Shown here: positions 31,944-43,179 of the stretch, piece by piece
Layout: every line of letters begins with the position of its first letter
Numbering within the stretch: position 1 is the stretch's first letter
Origin: Cladorrhinum sp. PSN259
Lineage: Eukaryota; Ascomycota; Sordariomycetes; Sordariales; Podosporaceae
Direction: 5' to 3'
Length of the DNA stretch: 64,000 nt
Assembly: GCA_033725935.1 (NCBI GenBank)
Contig: MU867116.1
Span: 124,001-188,000, forward strand
Notes under the pieces: generated by a model
Database searches by the model: none
What the model was told of the DNA's origin: nothing
What the model saw: the letters and a program-made list of their open reading frames with translations, nothing else
Made by a program: the position numbers and the translations under genes

Positions 31944-32712
31944 TCAGATGCAAGGGCATCGCTAGGATATGTATTGTTGTTTAAGCGAGAGCGTTATCGG
32001 GCATAACCGGAAGAAAAAAAATAAAACCCGAACAATTATTATACAATTATACACACTTTATACATGGCTCGGTTGATAAGGCACGACTCGGTCACAGGCG
32101 CCACGACAACGCCCAAAGATGGGATGACCCTCTTGTCACAAAACAAATAAAACTGCTGGGAAGGTGGTCATAGCTTTGTGGTCAAAGCTCCATCCACCAC
32201 CTTCTTCCAGTCAGCTCACTGCCTTTCTCTCCCACACAACACACATCATTACATTGTCTTTTCCAGCCTTCTTTGCCTCCAACATTTCCCTTGTCGCGAG
32301 AAGGACTTGGTTACATGTATTCAATAGTTGCAATGCCTACATGTGGTCTGGGTCCTTTCTTTTGAAGATAGCGCCCGATCAACGCCTTTTCTGTGCCCAA
32401 GCCCCTCATGACTGGATGTAAGCTTCCCTGAGGCTGTCTCGCTGCATGAACTTTCCTCCATTCAAAGGCCTCAGATTGCCTTCATGAACGGTGACAAATT
32501 ACCCCGCAGCTTGCTGCCTAACAGGCCTTCAATCTCGTTGCTTTTATACATGTACCCAATCTGCCTCTTTTCACCTTTGGATGCATGGCTTCGGTATCTC
32601 TTCCACCAAACTGAACTCTTGCATGAATTCAACTTCAACTTTGTTGACATCGAGAGATCACACCTTGAAAAAAATTTGCTGAAAACAGATTCTACAAAGG
32701 CACTCCCCAAGG
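31944..32712. other. Intergenic, promoter of aldoxime dehydratase gene
   Basis: Two TACATGTA palindromes (32312-32319 and 32547-32554). No supported gene. Confidence 0.6.
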
Positions 32713-33810
32713 ATGTCGCTCGACTCTGCTATTCCCAAGCATCTTCGGTGCCCCCGCCGTACCCAACAGGCGAGCACGCCTGCTCAAGACTTTGAGCCGC
32801 CTTACCCATCATACAGCGCTCGATTCCCGGAGAACGTCTCCAACATGGTCATGGCCGTCATCGGGGCACAGTACAAGACGGCCGCGGATGCCGACGGAAC
32901 CGCTCAAACGAAGTTATCCACCTTCTTCACTTCACCAAACTGCCCCGGGCCGTCCTTCTTCGAGTGGGCCTCCGTGACTGACGCCAAAGGCTACTACAAT
33001 CTTACCGCTCTGTCGTATTGGCCAAGCAAGGGCGCATACGAGACCTGGACGACGGAGTCGGGCTTTGATGCGTGGTGGCGTGGCCTAACAAAGCCAGAAG
33101 AGGAGTGTAGTGATAAACAACACGGATGGTTCCTCGAGGTGTTCTTCCCGACAGTCGAGCGACTCGAAACGCTATTCAACACCAATGCGACTCCCGAAGG
33201 CTTCGGACACTTGAAGGAGGGAATGAGCGAAGCCGTGCAGGAGCACGGATACTGGGGTAGCATGCGCGACCGCCTGCCTGCCGCTCAGGTTGACGCACTT
33301 GTTGGTGACAAAGCCGCCACCGTCGGTGAGGAAACAAATCCCCGCGAGGGATCATACCGCGTCAAGATTGAGGGAAAGAAGAACCTCACGGTCATCCGTT
33401 CCGGGCAGGACTGGCTTGATACTTCCCCCGAGGAGCGAAAGCTCTACCTGGAGGAAATGCATCCGGTGTTGACCAAGGGTATGGATTTCCTTCGGGATAA
33501 TGGACGCGAGGTAGGGTGTCACAGTTGTCGGCTCATGGACGTTGTTGATCCGGTTACGCTGAAAGCAGACAAAGATCGCACCTTTGGACTGGCGTACTTT
33601 GATGATATTGCGTCGCTGGAGAAGTGGAGCAAGGAACATCCTACACATCTTGCTATTTTTGGTGGATTTCATCAGTATGCGAGGAAGCTGGGGAATAATG
33701 TCACGCTGCGTGTGTTTCATGAGGTCATGGTGCTTGAAGCCGGACAGCAGGTTTTTGAGTATGTTGGGTGCCATGAGGGGACTGGGATGTTGAAGTTTCA
33801 TCGTGTTTGA
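32713..33810 (+). CDS. Haem-containing aldoxime dehydratase (phenylacetaldoxime dehydratase-like)
   Basis: Intronless ORF of 365 aa. The N-terminus LDSAIPKHLRCPRRT and PPYPSYSARFPENV, the mid part YWPSKGAYETWTTESGFDAWW and HGYWGSMRDRLP, and the C-terminal FGLAYFDDIASLEKWSKEHP with THLAIFGGFHQYARKLG match the haem-containing dehydratase family (OxdA/OxdB). These enzymes convert aldoximes to nitriles using a haem whose axial ligand is a His in the C-terminal part. Candidate ligands here are the His in PTHLAIFGGF or in GGFHQYA. Length equals the family's usual 350-370 aa. No signal peptide, so cytosolic. No nitrilase neighbour is present, unlike in bacterial gene clusters. Confidence 0.88.
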   Translation: MSLDSAIPKHLRCPRRTQQASTPAQDFEPPYPSYSARFPENVSNMVMAVIGAQYKTAADADGTAQTKLSTFFTSPNCPGPSFFEWASVTDAKGYYNLTALSYWPSKGAYETWTTESGFDAWWRGLTKPEEECSDKQHGWFLEVFFPTVERLETLFNTNATPEGFGHLKEGMSEAVQEHGYWGSMRDRLPAAQVDALVGDKAATVGEETNPREGSYRVKIEGKKNLTVIRSGQDWLDTSPEERKLYLEEMHPVLTKGMDFLRDNGREVGCHSCRLMDVVDPVTLKADKDRTFGLAYFDDIASLEKWSKEHPTHLAIFGGFHQYARKLGNNVTLRVFHEVMVLEAGQQVFEYVGCHEGTGMLKFHRV

Positions 33811-34519
33811 GCTGGAATCTGGGTAGAGTGAGGCTTGAATTTATCAGGAAATTAGTGTTTTTATAGTTTGCCTCCTTTCACGTTTTAACGCTTCGGTACT
33901 CTTCAACCGTCACGTGAACTTTTCCATGAAATGAACTTGATTTTTCTCAATGTGGCTCAACTTCATTTACATATACCTGAGTTTGATACAGAGTGAGAGA
34001 CTAATTTCTTGTCAGGTTAATGAGACATTTGCCGTCCCTAATGCAGTTAACCTTCAGTGAGAATTGCATACATTGTTTGCTGGGGAGTTTGTTTCCACTC
34101 TCTCGGTTTCCCTGTCGATCTTTATCTTTCAAGTTCTGTGTTTGTCTTACATAGCCGAGTACCACGGACCACGACCGGCCCGAACGACCCGTTCCAAGCC
34201 ACTCTCGAGAACTTCGAGGCTCTAGATATCGTTGACTGTTCAATTGGGCCTCAAACCCGTCCTGATAGAAATTGACATTGTTGTCCGCTGATAGGTAACG
34301 ATGCAATACGGATACACATCTTCGAAGCATGCTCTGCTCGCAGAGACGTAAGGGCAAGATTAAAAAGATAAATCTATCTACGTTTTAGAGCGTGAAAGGG
34401 CTGATAAGGAGCGAAAACATGTTCGACAATGGGGAAAAATCGACTTGATGAATCATGTAAGTAAAGCCCTTGACCTGAAAGTAAGAGGAGATAGAGATTC
34501 AAAAAAGGCAAAATGATAT
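33811..34519. other. Intergenic between dehydratase and tRNA gene
   Basis: No supported protein gene. Holds the Pol III terminator of the tRNA gene (listed). Confidence 0.6.
34501..34513 (-). terminator. RNA polymerase III terminator of tRNA-Ser
   Basis: On the - strand a T4 run (34513-34510) and then a T6 run (34506-34501) follow the tRNA 3' end within 20 nt, as expected for Pol III termination. Confidence 0.75.
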
Positions 34520-34600
34520 CGTCACCTGCAGGATTCGAACCTGCGCGTCCGAAGACACAGCCTTAGCAGGGCTGCGCGTTAACCACTCCGCCAAAGTGAC
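34520..34600 (-). tRNA. tRNA-Ser, anticodon GCU
   Basis: 81 nt on the - strand. The acceptor stem GUCACUU pairs with AGGUGAC, with discriminator G73. The anticodon stem CAGCC/GGCUG holds the loop CUGCUAA, anticodon GCU (plus-strand AGC at 34565-34567), decoding AGC/AGU. A long variable arm typical of tRNA-Ser and the B-box GGTTCGAATCC are present. No intron. The CCA end is not encoded. Confidence 0.95.
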
Positions 34601-36504
34601 TATAGAACGAAGAGTTGATGATTTTCATTCTTGGCTAACCTTATGTACGTGTACTTCAAGCCCTGGTTGGAACGAACAAGCTCTTCCCAGGCTTTGTTGG
34701 ATAATGACAGACTTCGGGTCAAACCAATGCTCGTGATCTTTCAGTGTTGATGATGTGTTTACGCCGGTCAAGACAGCAAGTAAATGCAATCACAACAACG
34801 GCTCCGCAGTTCTGGTAGGTTTGTTTATATTGGTCTGAGACATCTCTTAAGATTTCGGCCGAGGTGGCTTCCATGAAACCCGTATCCATGAAATTATGAT
34901 GGGCCAAGCGCAATGTGAGTTCGGGTGATATGTCTTGGTGTTCTTTGAAGGATATTTGTGAGAAATTCAAGGCGACCAGCAGAAAGATTAGGAGAAAATG
35001 TGTTGGTGTATGTTGGTGCGGGACAGGCTTATGTTATGTTTACTTGGGAAACATGTAAGGACTCCATATTGAAGAATATATTTCATAGAAGACAAGGATT
35101 TCCAGATGAAACGGTCCAAGTGCATAGAAATCGTGAACCGTGTGGTCTATGGCACGTGACAAGGTTGTGGTGTGGTTCAGGGGTTCAGGGGTTCAATGCG
35201 CCTGAACAGTGCGGAGGATCTGGGACCGTACCACCAGATATCGGTGCATTGAGGTAAGCATTGCTACAGGTGTCAGGTCAAAGCCAGCTTCAAAATAGTA
35301 ACTGCATGAATTGTTGTTGTTGGGCCGTTGGCATGGTTGAACGCCCGTGTAAATCTTTATTGATGCACAGCTGAGCCTGAGATCATGGATCAGGCGGTTA
35401 TCTCACAAACCTTCAGTGAGATCCTGTAATAAGACTCAATCTCGTTTAAGGAAGTAAGAAGCTTCAAAAGTCGTATTGACGACTGCTCGCCGATGGTTGA
35501 CCCTTGTATCCAGAACACAGCCTTCATCCCGAATCCTGATGCTCCATCTCGAGACGAGGACTACGTGCCAACATGGATCTTGGTTATTTCTGGCTCTTTA
35601 ATGAAAGATCAATTGGTCCCATTAATTGTAGGCTTAACCTCTTTCGGCCACTTCAAGAACAGTCTCGCCTCCACAAACCCGGCGCTTTCTCGCATCCTAC
35701 TGCATGGGTTTGGAGCATTAAAGGCGTCTGAGGAACTTGAGGAGCTGGCGTAGTCGGTGGTGGTATCTATCTGCCTGCGCCAAAGTATGCATTAGAGTGG
35801 CGTAGCGCAGCCCGGGAGGAGCTCAGTTCGTGCGTACATCGACGAATCGAAGGGGGATATTTCCATCTCACCAATAGGCAACGTTCCGAGTCTGGCGCAG
35901 TCGTAAAAAGCTGAAAAAAACATTGCTGTAAGAGATCTAAGTAATTATTTATTAATCTCCCGAGTTGGCCCCCTCTGACATTCTGTGCCAGTCCTCGCCA
36001 CCCCGTTCGCCCCCTGAACTCTTCACATCCATATTGGTCGTACACCCTTCGCCTTCTCCATGTAATCAAACACCACCAATGTCCATCTTTTGCTCCCCTC
36101 TAAGCCCCTCGGCGAGTGCGTGTGTATCATGACCAAGCGACTGGTCATCGGGACGGAGTCTTGCCAAGTCCGCTCAGACTGCCCAATTAGTCGATCGGTT
36201 GAGGCGATGCGTCATGCTGCATGGACACGAAACCCTCCAGTAAGGCCCGGAAACTTCAGGAGAAACCGGGCCGATCAGGCAATAAGAATTTTGCGACAAC
36301 GGCCCCCCTCCACCATGAGATGGAATTGTCTGGTTGAGGACAATGTTGGCACCTTTTGCAGTGATTGACCATGAGTATTGATAAGCTTCCCGTGGGTTCC
36401 GTAGTGGTGGGTTCGTAATCGGGAACTCCGGCAAACCGAGATATCGCTCGTCTTCTGACTCACCATCTCACCAAGAGATCTGTCAAGAGAGCGCCAGGTC
36501 TCTA
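34601..36504. other. Long intergenic region
   Basis: ORFs at 34719-34970 (-), 34958-35257 (+) and 35493-35753 (+, 86 codons, some protein-like composition) have no recognisable domain or gene structure. A short triple GGTTCAGGG repeat lies near 35174-35190. Nothing else notable. Confidence 0.5.
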
Positions 36505-36746
36505 CTATTCGTATATCCTAATGATGAAGACATTTTGAGAAAGCTGTAGAGTCATACATGTCAGTATTGCGGTATTAGAAGGTGCTTGGGAGGGAGAGCT
36601 GGTCGTACTTCTACATCGTAATTTCCATATCCGTATTTGGCTTCAAGTTGTCGGTAGAGTGTGTTTGAGTTTATACTTTTGCTGGATCTTTCGAATATAC
36701 GAATCACTTTGCGGGACTCTTCGTCCCCACACCGGGTGGCTCTCAT
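36505..36746 (-). pseudogene. Mini-protein family member m1, apparently frame-shifted
   Basis: The unspliced ORF (36746-36561) has 61 codons. Its first 46 residues carry the block-1 motif of a small-protein family seen four times in this window: LYRQLEAKYGYGNYDVE. Possible donors at 36614 (GTAGAA) or 36608 (GTACGA) and an acceptor at 36545-36544 (CTCTACAG) define a ~65-nt intron at the position where m2 and m4 also have one. Beyond it, 36540-36505 encodes the block-2 motif SQNVFIIRIYE and a stop. Both donors are phase 0, whereas block 2 needs one nucleotide more, so block 2 is out of frame. Either the copy is decayed, or one base is missing in the assembly, or the unspliced 61-aa form is the product. 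Function unknown. Confidence 0.45.
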
Positions 36747-37059
36747 GGTGTCGTTAGGGGTCCAGTGGGCGGGTTAAGGGAAGAAAAATAAAGAACGAAA
36801 AAAAAGTGACATGAAGTGGAAAAAAAAGACAAGAAGAAAGACACGGGGGGGGGGGGGGCGCCAAGGGTTTTAAAAAGTCCAGTCCCCGTCTGCTTCGCCT
36901 TATTCACTGAAAAGGGTAATGAACGGGAATTGCAAGCTGTTTTGGGATTGGCCCGACTGGAATGTTTCATTTGGTAAAATTTGGCACACTCGCCACAAGG
37001 GGGGCGCTCCGCGATCGCTTCGGGATCACCAGCCTGCCACCCACGTGTCCTGGGTTTTC
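36747..37059. other. Short intergenic with G14 tract
   Basis: Contains an uninterrupted run of 14 G at 36845-36858 next to A-rich stretches; otherwise the 3' flank of the DUF7580 gene. Confidence 0.6.
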
Positions 37060-39009
37060 TCATAATTTGAGCCACGGCGCCTCCACAAACACTTTAGGAC
37101 TCTCCACGTGCAGGTCAGCTGCTGCATCCCTGACCTCTTTCTCCAACGGTTTGATGATTCTATCACACACTCTCTGCCACACCTCCTGGTCATTCAGGCT
37201 TACTCGTCCACCACCAACGACCGCTGCCCAGTTAATTTCGATGCAATCCTTGATGGCTTGCCGATAGGCCTTGGAGCATTCTCTTCCCCCAGATTTGTCC
37301 ATAGCCTCAAAAGCCTCTTCTACCGCCACAACGCAGTCATTGACTCTCGCGGGCCTCTCTGCTCTCGAAATGGGCGGGCTACACGAAGTTCCTGGGCCGG
37401 GAGACTCGATAGACGCCCACTGATTGATTTCCATCAGGAGCAGCGCGAGTTTGAGAATACCCGGGTTTCTGTGCAGCATTGGTGGCTTGAGGATGTCCGT
37501 TTCCAACTTTTGACTGCCGAATGATGCAAATGAAGTGCTCATATAGGGCTGTTGAAGATGGTACTCGCGCGTCTGGCCTTTGATTCCTTCTGTGTAGTAG
37601 AAATGGATTCGGCTCTTGTCCCATTGGTCGCTCAGCCAAGGACTCTCGTGCATCTGGAGAAGGGAGCGTGCAAAGGTCAACGCAAGTTTTCGGCGCTCCA
37701 GCAGCGATGGTTTACCAGCTTCCAAAATCTCTTGGAATGAAAGCGGCAAATTCTTTTTCCAGGCCCTGTGCTCAAGCCCATCCCATTGGAGTTGTTTGAC
37801 GCTGTGACTTGCCTGGGTGCTCGGGTCACTTGGCTGTGTTGCACCATCAACGAGGAGACAGAGGCGGCGGTTTGAAAAGCCCTTAAGGCTGAATTGATTA
37901 CATATCCCATCAAAATCATGTGAAATATCTTGAAACAATGTACGTGACTCGGCGCTGCAGGTGATGAGTGTTGTGTCAGTTGTCAAGCAAGTTCCTCACG
38001 GATATTAAAATATCTTTACATACCTCCATTCGGCCAGTGCGTGAATATGAACTTCTCGCCAGTGAGGCTCAGTGTGATGAGAGATGAGGAAGTCGAAGGA
38101 AATGCGGTCTTGGTGGATATTAATCCCCTTGGATTGAGATAAAGCAAACCTCGCCTCGTGTGGATTGGCACATTGACAGCCATGCCAGTTAGTTGACAAG
38201 GCCGTGAATAGTAGCTCTGAAAGACGCCGGGGAGAGTGCAGTGGCGTCGATGATGTGACTTTTCCAAGGTGCACGGCTGGAGGCTGGGGCCGTATGGGTA
38301 GATCCTCTGGAGTTGGGACTGAGTCTATGGCGCCTCTGAGATGTTTGGTCCACTTTTCGAGCTTTCCAAGCAGAATCTCAAGGTTATTTTCGTTTTTTAA
38401 AAGCCTGAATCGCTTCCAGAAACGGCTAGATTGACCTTCCAGCGTCATACTTCGCTCCATGGCTTCTAGTTGAATTCTGAGCTCCCCCGGAAGGTTTTGT
38501 AACATGAATGCGGGAGAGCCATCTGGCTGTATTGCATGATTACCACGAAGGCATCGCAATTAGCGTGAATCCTCTGTGGACATGATGTATGTGCATGTTA
38601 TAAAGACGCTTACCAGGTAGTTCCCTGCCCGAAATTCACTTGTGAGCTTCCAAAGCATCCGCCCAACGTTTAACAGACAACGGTGAAAAGACTCGTAGTT
38701 CTCGTCATCTTGAAATGCCTCTTTCAGCGATGCGGCAACATCATCCGCCTTCCAAGCCTCCCAGTCCCTGTTTTTCTTCAACTGATCCCTTCTCTCCTGG
38801 CTAAGATGAGGAAGCTTATCAATAAGTCTCCTTAACTGTCTATATAGGATGTCGGTCTGGGCCCAGAAATCGTTACAAAAGTCCAAGAGTACTTGGGTTG
38901 AATGCTTTGAGCCAAGAGCTCTCCGGAATGCATTGACGTTGTGAGTATGTGCTTTTGAGACCTCGATTAAGAGCGGAATGGCCCCGAGAACCACTCCAGC
39001 CAATTCCAT
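37060..39009 (-). CDS. Gene D: DUF7580-domain fungal protein (pseudokinase-like C-terminus)
   Basis: Three exons: 39009-38614, 38526-38024, 37954-37060; 597 aa. Introns are GTAAGC...TACAG (87 nt) and GTATGT...TGCAG (69 nt). The N-terminus MELAGVVLGAIPLLIEVSKA and the following helices (FCNDFWAQTDILYRQLRRLI) are typical of fungal helical N-terminal domains that precede DUF7580. The C-terminal ~300 residues fit DUF7580: LLQMHESPWLSDQWDKSRIH, LQQPYMSTSFASFG and NPGILKLALLLMEINQW. The last motif resembles the 'fsLG.lLLE' helix of kinase C-lobes, so the domain is probably kinase-derived but catalytically empty (inference). Many such genes occur in filamentous fungi without known function. It is transcribed divergently from gene B across 262 bp. 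Confidence 0.8.
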
Positions 39010-39271
39010 GCTGGAATGTGCGGAGATCGTTAGCTGCGGCGGTTGAGTTGAAGACAGCAACTAGATCACAACCCCGCTTTTTTTCACACATGGCGACATG
39101 CAAGGAGCCTGGCAAGGCATCCATGGAGGCTGACCTGCAGGCGATGAGCAGGGATCCAATGGAGGACAAGGAATGCGCCAGGGGTGACCATAAGTCTCGG
39201 CACCCCGCTCCTGCTGGTCTTTGGAGAAATCCTTCCTGGCAACACCTACCTTCACACTGCGCCGCATTATC
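39010..39271. promoter_or_regulatory. Shared divergent promoter of genes D and B
   Basis: Only 262 bp separate the start codons of gene D (-) and gene B (+), so both 5' regions and any control elements overlap. Co-regulation is inference. No known motif is claimed. Confidence 0.5.
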
Positions 39272-42200
39272 ATGACAGTCAGTCAATGGCAAACTTTGGT
39301 TCTGGATTGCGACCGATCGATTCAGGAGATCCTCCACAGTACACGCGCCCCTCCAGATGCGCTTTTTGAGTTCAACAACCTCCACACTCGGCTCAAGATC
39401 TGGGCCGGTGAGGTCGGTATTTTCGGTCAGGGCGATGCCTCCATCAACTCGCGCCTGCGCGCCGACCCCGATGCTGCCGAGCTTCTACGATCCATGCTCC
39501 AAAGGCTAGCAATAATCGTCAACACATCCCTCGAGCCTCGACAAAACCTACGAGAAGACGATGGGGTCGAACAAGACGAAGAGGTGGACTTGGAGGAGGA
39601 AGGTTCGACCAGCTCAACATCGACCATGACGCTTGATTCGGAGACCGAGGTCGTGTTGGTAGACGGCAAACTGGGGCCCAAGCGCAAGTTTCTTGGACTA
39701 GACCCAATCAGCAAAGCGAACCGCGTTCTGGACCAGATGTATCATCTGAGCTCGCTCATCTACAACCCTGAACTTGAAGAAAACGCCAAAGTCAGGGAGT
39801 TTATCTCCATTAAAGTTGCCAGGAACGATACAGGGGAGATTGAAGACGTCAAAGAACATGCCGAGGGATACTTGAGGCGAAACTGCAAAAACATATCTGC
39901 CAGACTCCACGATCGCCTCATCTCGGCCGCCGTCTTCAGGAGAATGAAAATTTTATACAGGCGTCAGAAACATGACAAATCTTCTGGCTATACCGCAGAG
40001 ACAGTAGGCGAGAAAGAGGACACACCATCTGTGCATACAGGCAGCAGTGATAGTGGTTACCATAGCGCGGGATCGACCATCTCCTGGTTAATGACCGCCA
40101 GTTCGTCAAGAGATGGAAGTCTGTATGCCGGGAGCGAGGCTGGGACAGCGCCGGCATATCGCCCATTTGACCGTCGGCCCAGTTCTTCGTCAACTGGTCC
40201 CAGCAAGCAAATCAATATTCCCGGCACTGTTGCAGCGCCAGCCCCGCCTCCGACCACATTGTCGGCTACCATACGCAGGAAGGGGTTGTCCCGTGAGATC
40301 CCTCTGTTGAGTCCTCAACATGACAGCTGCCCCTACTGCTTCACGCAGATCCGAAAAGAGGACAGGAGGCGTGACCTCTGGACGTAAGTTATCAATGTCT
40401 CGCACCAGGGCAACCGGTGCAATTTTTTAGATGCATGTGAGCTGACCGGCATCATAGTCGACATGTTCTTCGAGACATTGATCCTTATGTGTGTGTCTTT
40501 GAGAACTGCGCTGAGGGTGATCTTCTTTTCCAGGATTCCGACGACTGGCTTAGGCACATGCAATGGAGCCACAGTGTGGTCTGGCAATGCCCAGTTCCGG
40601 GGCATGAGAATGAAGAGTTTGATTCACCAACTTTGCTCAAGGAGCATTTGCAATCACACTTTTCACCCCCTGAGGAATACAAGCAGACCAATAGTCAACT
40701 CAACGAGCTCGTGAGGCGTAGCAAGATCCCGGCCGCGGATACCTTTGCGGTCCTCACTCAAGAGTCCGTGGCAGTGACTGGGCGTTCTACCAACAACGAG
40801 ACCGTCCATCAATGTCCACTATGCTGGACGTTTCAGCCTACTGCCAAGTCCAAGAGTGCAAAAGAGATCCGAGCCCATATTCTCCGTCATCTTGAGGAAT
40901 TCGCTGTTCGATCCTTGCCACAACTTGGCGAGATCATTGAAGAGGAAGATGAGGAAAACGAGGACGAAGACAACAACGGAGCCTGGCCGTCTTCCCCTGA
41001 TAACAGCTCATCCATATCGGAAGATTCCATGGGACACTGGGATACAAGACCAGTAAAACTAATAGAGGATAGAGGGGCATCACTTTACAACAAAGCACTT
41101 CGATTCGGATTCACGCCTGGACCCCCCATTCAACCAATCCTTCCAGAGACGAGACCAATTGTTGAGCGGCTTCTAAGTCTGCGCTGTCGCCCAAAGGGCC
41201 CACGCGGTCCTTCGTTTTACCCGAAGGGTGCCGTCGAAGCACTTATCGCACCAGAGATGGTGGCAAAGGAGATCAGGGCCGGGCGTGGTAATCTCGACCG
41301 GCCATTGTCAGATGACGATATACAGCTCTATGCACGATCAGTATGCAAGGAGAATCCGAGAGGCCGAAGCTACAAACAGATGTTTGCTCTTTTGCTTCTT
41401 CTTCATCGGTCGTGGGAAATCGTGCTCTTTGTTGATGCGAAGCTGTGTGATTCTGACTTGCCTCTTGTTGCGGTGCCGAGGGATCAGGACACTGGTCTCT
41501 TCACACTGAGAAACAGGAAAAACCTACAGTCCGAAATTCAGTGCCTAAAAAGTTGGGAACTGATCGACCATGAGAATTTCGAGAGGGATCAATGGTCGAT
41601 GCTGGCGCCATGGTTCACGCAGGGAGATGATCGGGCCAACCTTTATCAGCTCACTGACAAGGACATAATGCCCTGGGTGTATGAAAAGGAGGCTGCTGAT
41701 TTTAATTCCAGCGTTCTGTCCAAAGTCAAAATTCACCCCAGTCATCACAACTTTGGGGAAAATCCGGTGCGTTCATTTAAAGCAGTATACACGCAGTTGG
41801 TCTCGTAAGCAGCAGCTGACCTAAGATATTTAGTGGAGCGATGGCTTTTTCGCCGTCAAGCGACTCAAAACAGATCTCTATTTGAGCGACGAAGAGCCAG
41901 AAACTCTACTATCACGTTATGAGAATCCCGCCAAACCGAAAACGGCAGCCAATCTCAAGGAGCTTCAGCAAGGGTTTGAACGAGAGATTGAGACGCTGAG
42001 TAGACTAAGCGGTAGACATCACAGACATGACCATCTCATCTCGCTCCTCGCCGCCTACCAGCGGGGCGACGAGTGCTGCCTTATCTTCTGGTGGGCTGAT
42101 TCTAATCTCAAGGCTCTATTGAAATCTGAAATTGAACCAGGGTTCTCACTTGAGCAGCCAGCCCTTCGATGGGTAATCCAACAATGCAAAGGGATTGCAG

Positions 42201-43179
42201 ATGGCCTAAGGCGTGTTCACAGCTACCGAAATACGGAGGAGGGCGGGGAAATCTACGGATGGCACGGGGCCATCAAGCCTGAGCACATTCTCGTTTGCAA
42301 AAATCAGGGGAACCCCGAAGACAGAGGCAGGCTTGTGCTTACGGACTTTGGCCTCACTGGCTTCGACAAAAACACCGCCGATACATTTATACCAGAACAG
42401 AAACCGACATATCGGCCTCCAGAGTTTCATATGAAACATCATGCTGCTATGTTTAGATCCTTCGATATCTGGTCTCTGGGATGCGTGTTTTTGGAGTACA
42501 TCACCTGGTATCTCGGCGGTTGGACCTTATTGAATGCATTTGTACAACGCCGCAAGGCGCCAGATGTGTTGATTTACGGCTTCAAATCGGACCAGTTTTT
42601 CGAGCTCGTCCGAGAGCAGGGGAAAACAAATGACACGATCCTCGCGCGTGTAAAAACCGAAGTTATAAAGGCAAGTCCATTTGCGCCCTTCACATGAAAC
42701 ACGGCCCCAAAACCTGAACTAATCTCTTGTCTCTCCAGTTCATAGACGATCTCCATTCTCATCCATCCTGTTCCGATATCATTCACGAGTTTCTGGATTT
42801 CATCATGGATCACATGCTGGTGATTGAGTCCAAGAATCTTCAAAAGAGAGCAGACTGCGAGAAGGTTCATCAGGAACTTGAAAAGCTTTACCGACGAGTC
42901 GTTGATCCAGTTTTTGAGCTAGTGCCCAGTCCTCGACTGAGCGTCACTGGCAGCAACATACCCGAAGCAGTGGAGATTCCACTCAACTCGGATGATCAGA
43001 GAATAATAGAAGAGAGAATCGACCAGCTCAAGCAACACACTGGGCGCATTCGAAGATTACCGGGACCGGCATCTCCTCGTCTTGACGTGAGAGGTAGTTC
43101 ACAGGTGGGAACCTCTGAGGAAGGCGAGCCCTGGAATATAATTGACACTCCCTTAGTTGACTTTTCTGGAGACCGTTGA
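39272..43179 (+). CDS. Gene B: AcuF-type C2H2 zinc-finger + conserved core + pseudokinase
   Basis: Four exons: 39272-40383, 40458-41766, 41834-42670, 42739-43179; 1232 aa. Residues ~5-110 (FNNLHTRLKIWAGEVGIF; INSRLRAD) and the fingers at ~350-520 (DSCPYCFTQI, WLRHMQWSHSVVWQCPVPGH, CPLCWTFQP, IRAHILRHLEEFAVRSLP) match fungal AcuF-like C2H2 proteins. An acidic linker (EEEDEENEDEDNN) precedes the ~200-aa core shared with A and C (605-807). Residues 808-1086 are kinase-like: FFAVK Lys (816) and a DFG (978-980) are kept, but the catalytic loop is HGAIKPEH (Asp to Ala at 953, Asn to His at 958), so phosphotransfer is unlikely. The third intron is GC-AG (AAG/GCAAGT) where A and C have GT-AG. The shared tail domain ends the protein. 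An upstream in-frame ATG at 39221 is possible. Confidence 0.85.

Noticed and set aside
35493..35753. 86-codon ORF (+) with protein-like composition
   Set aside because: No domain, no neighbouring exon and no homolog recognised; left in the intergenic description.
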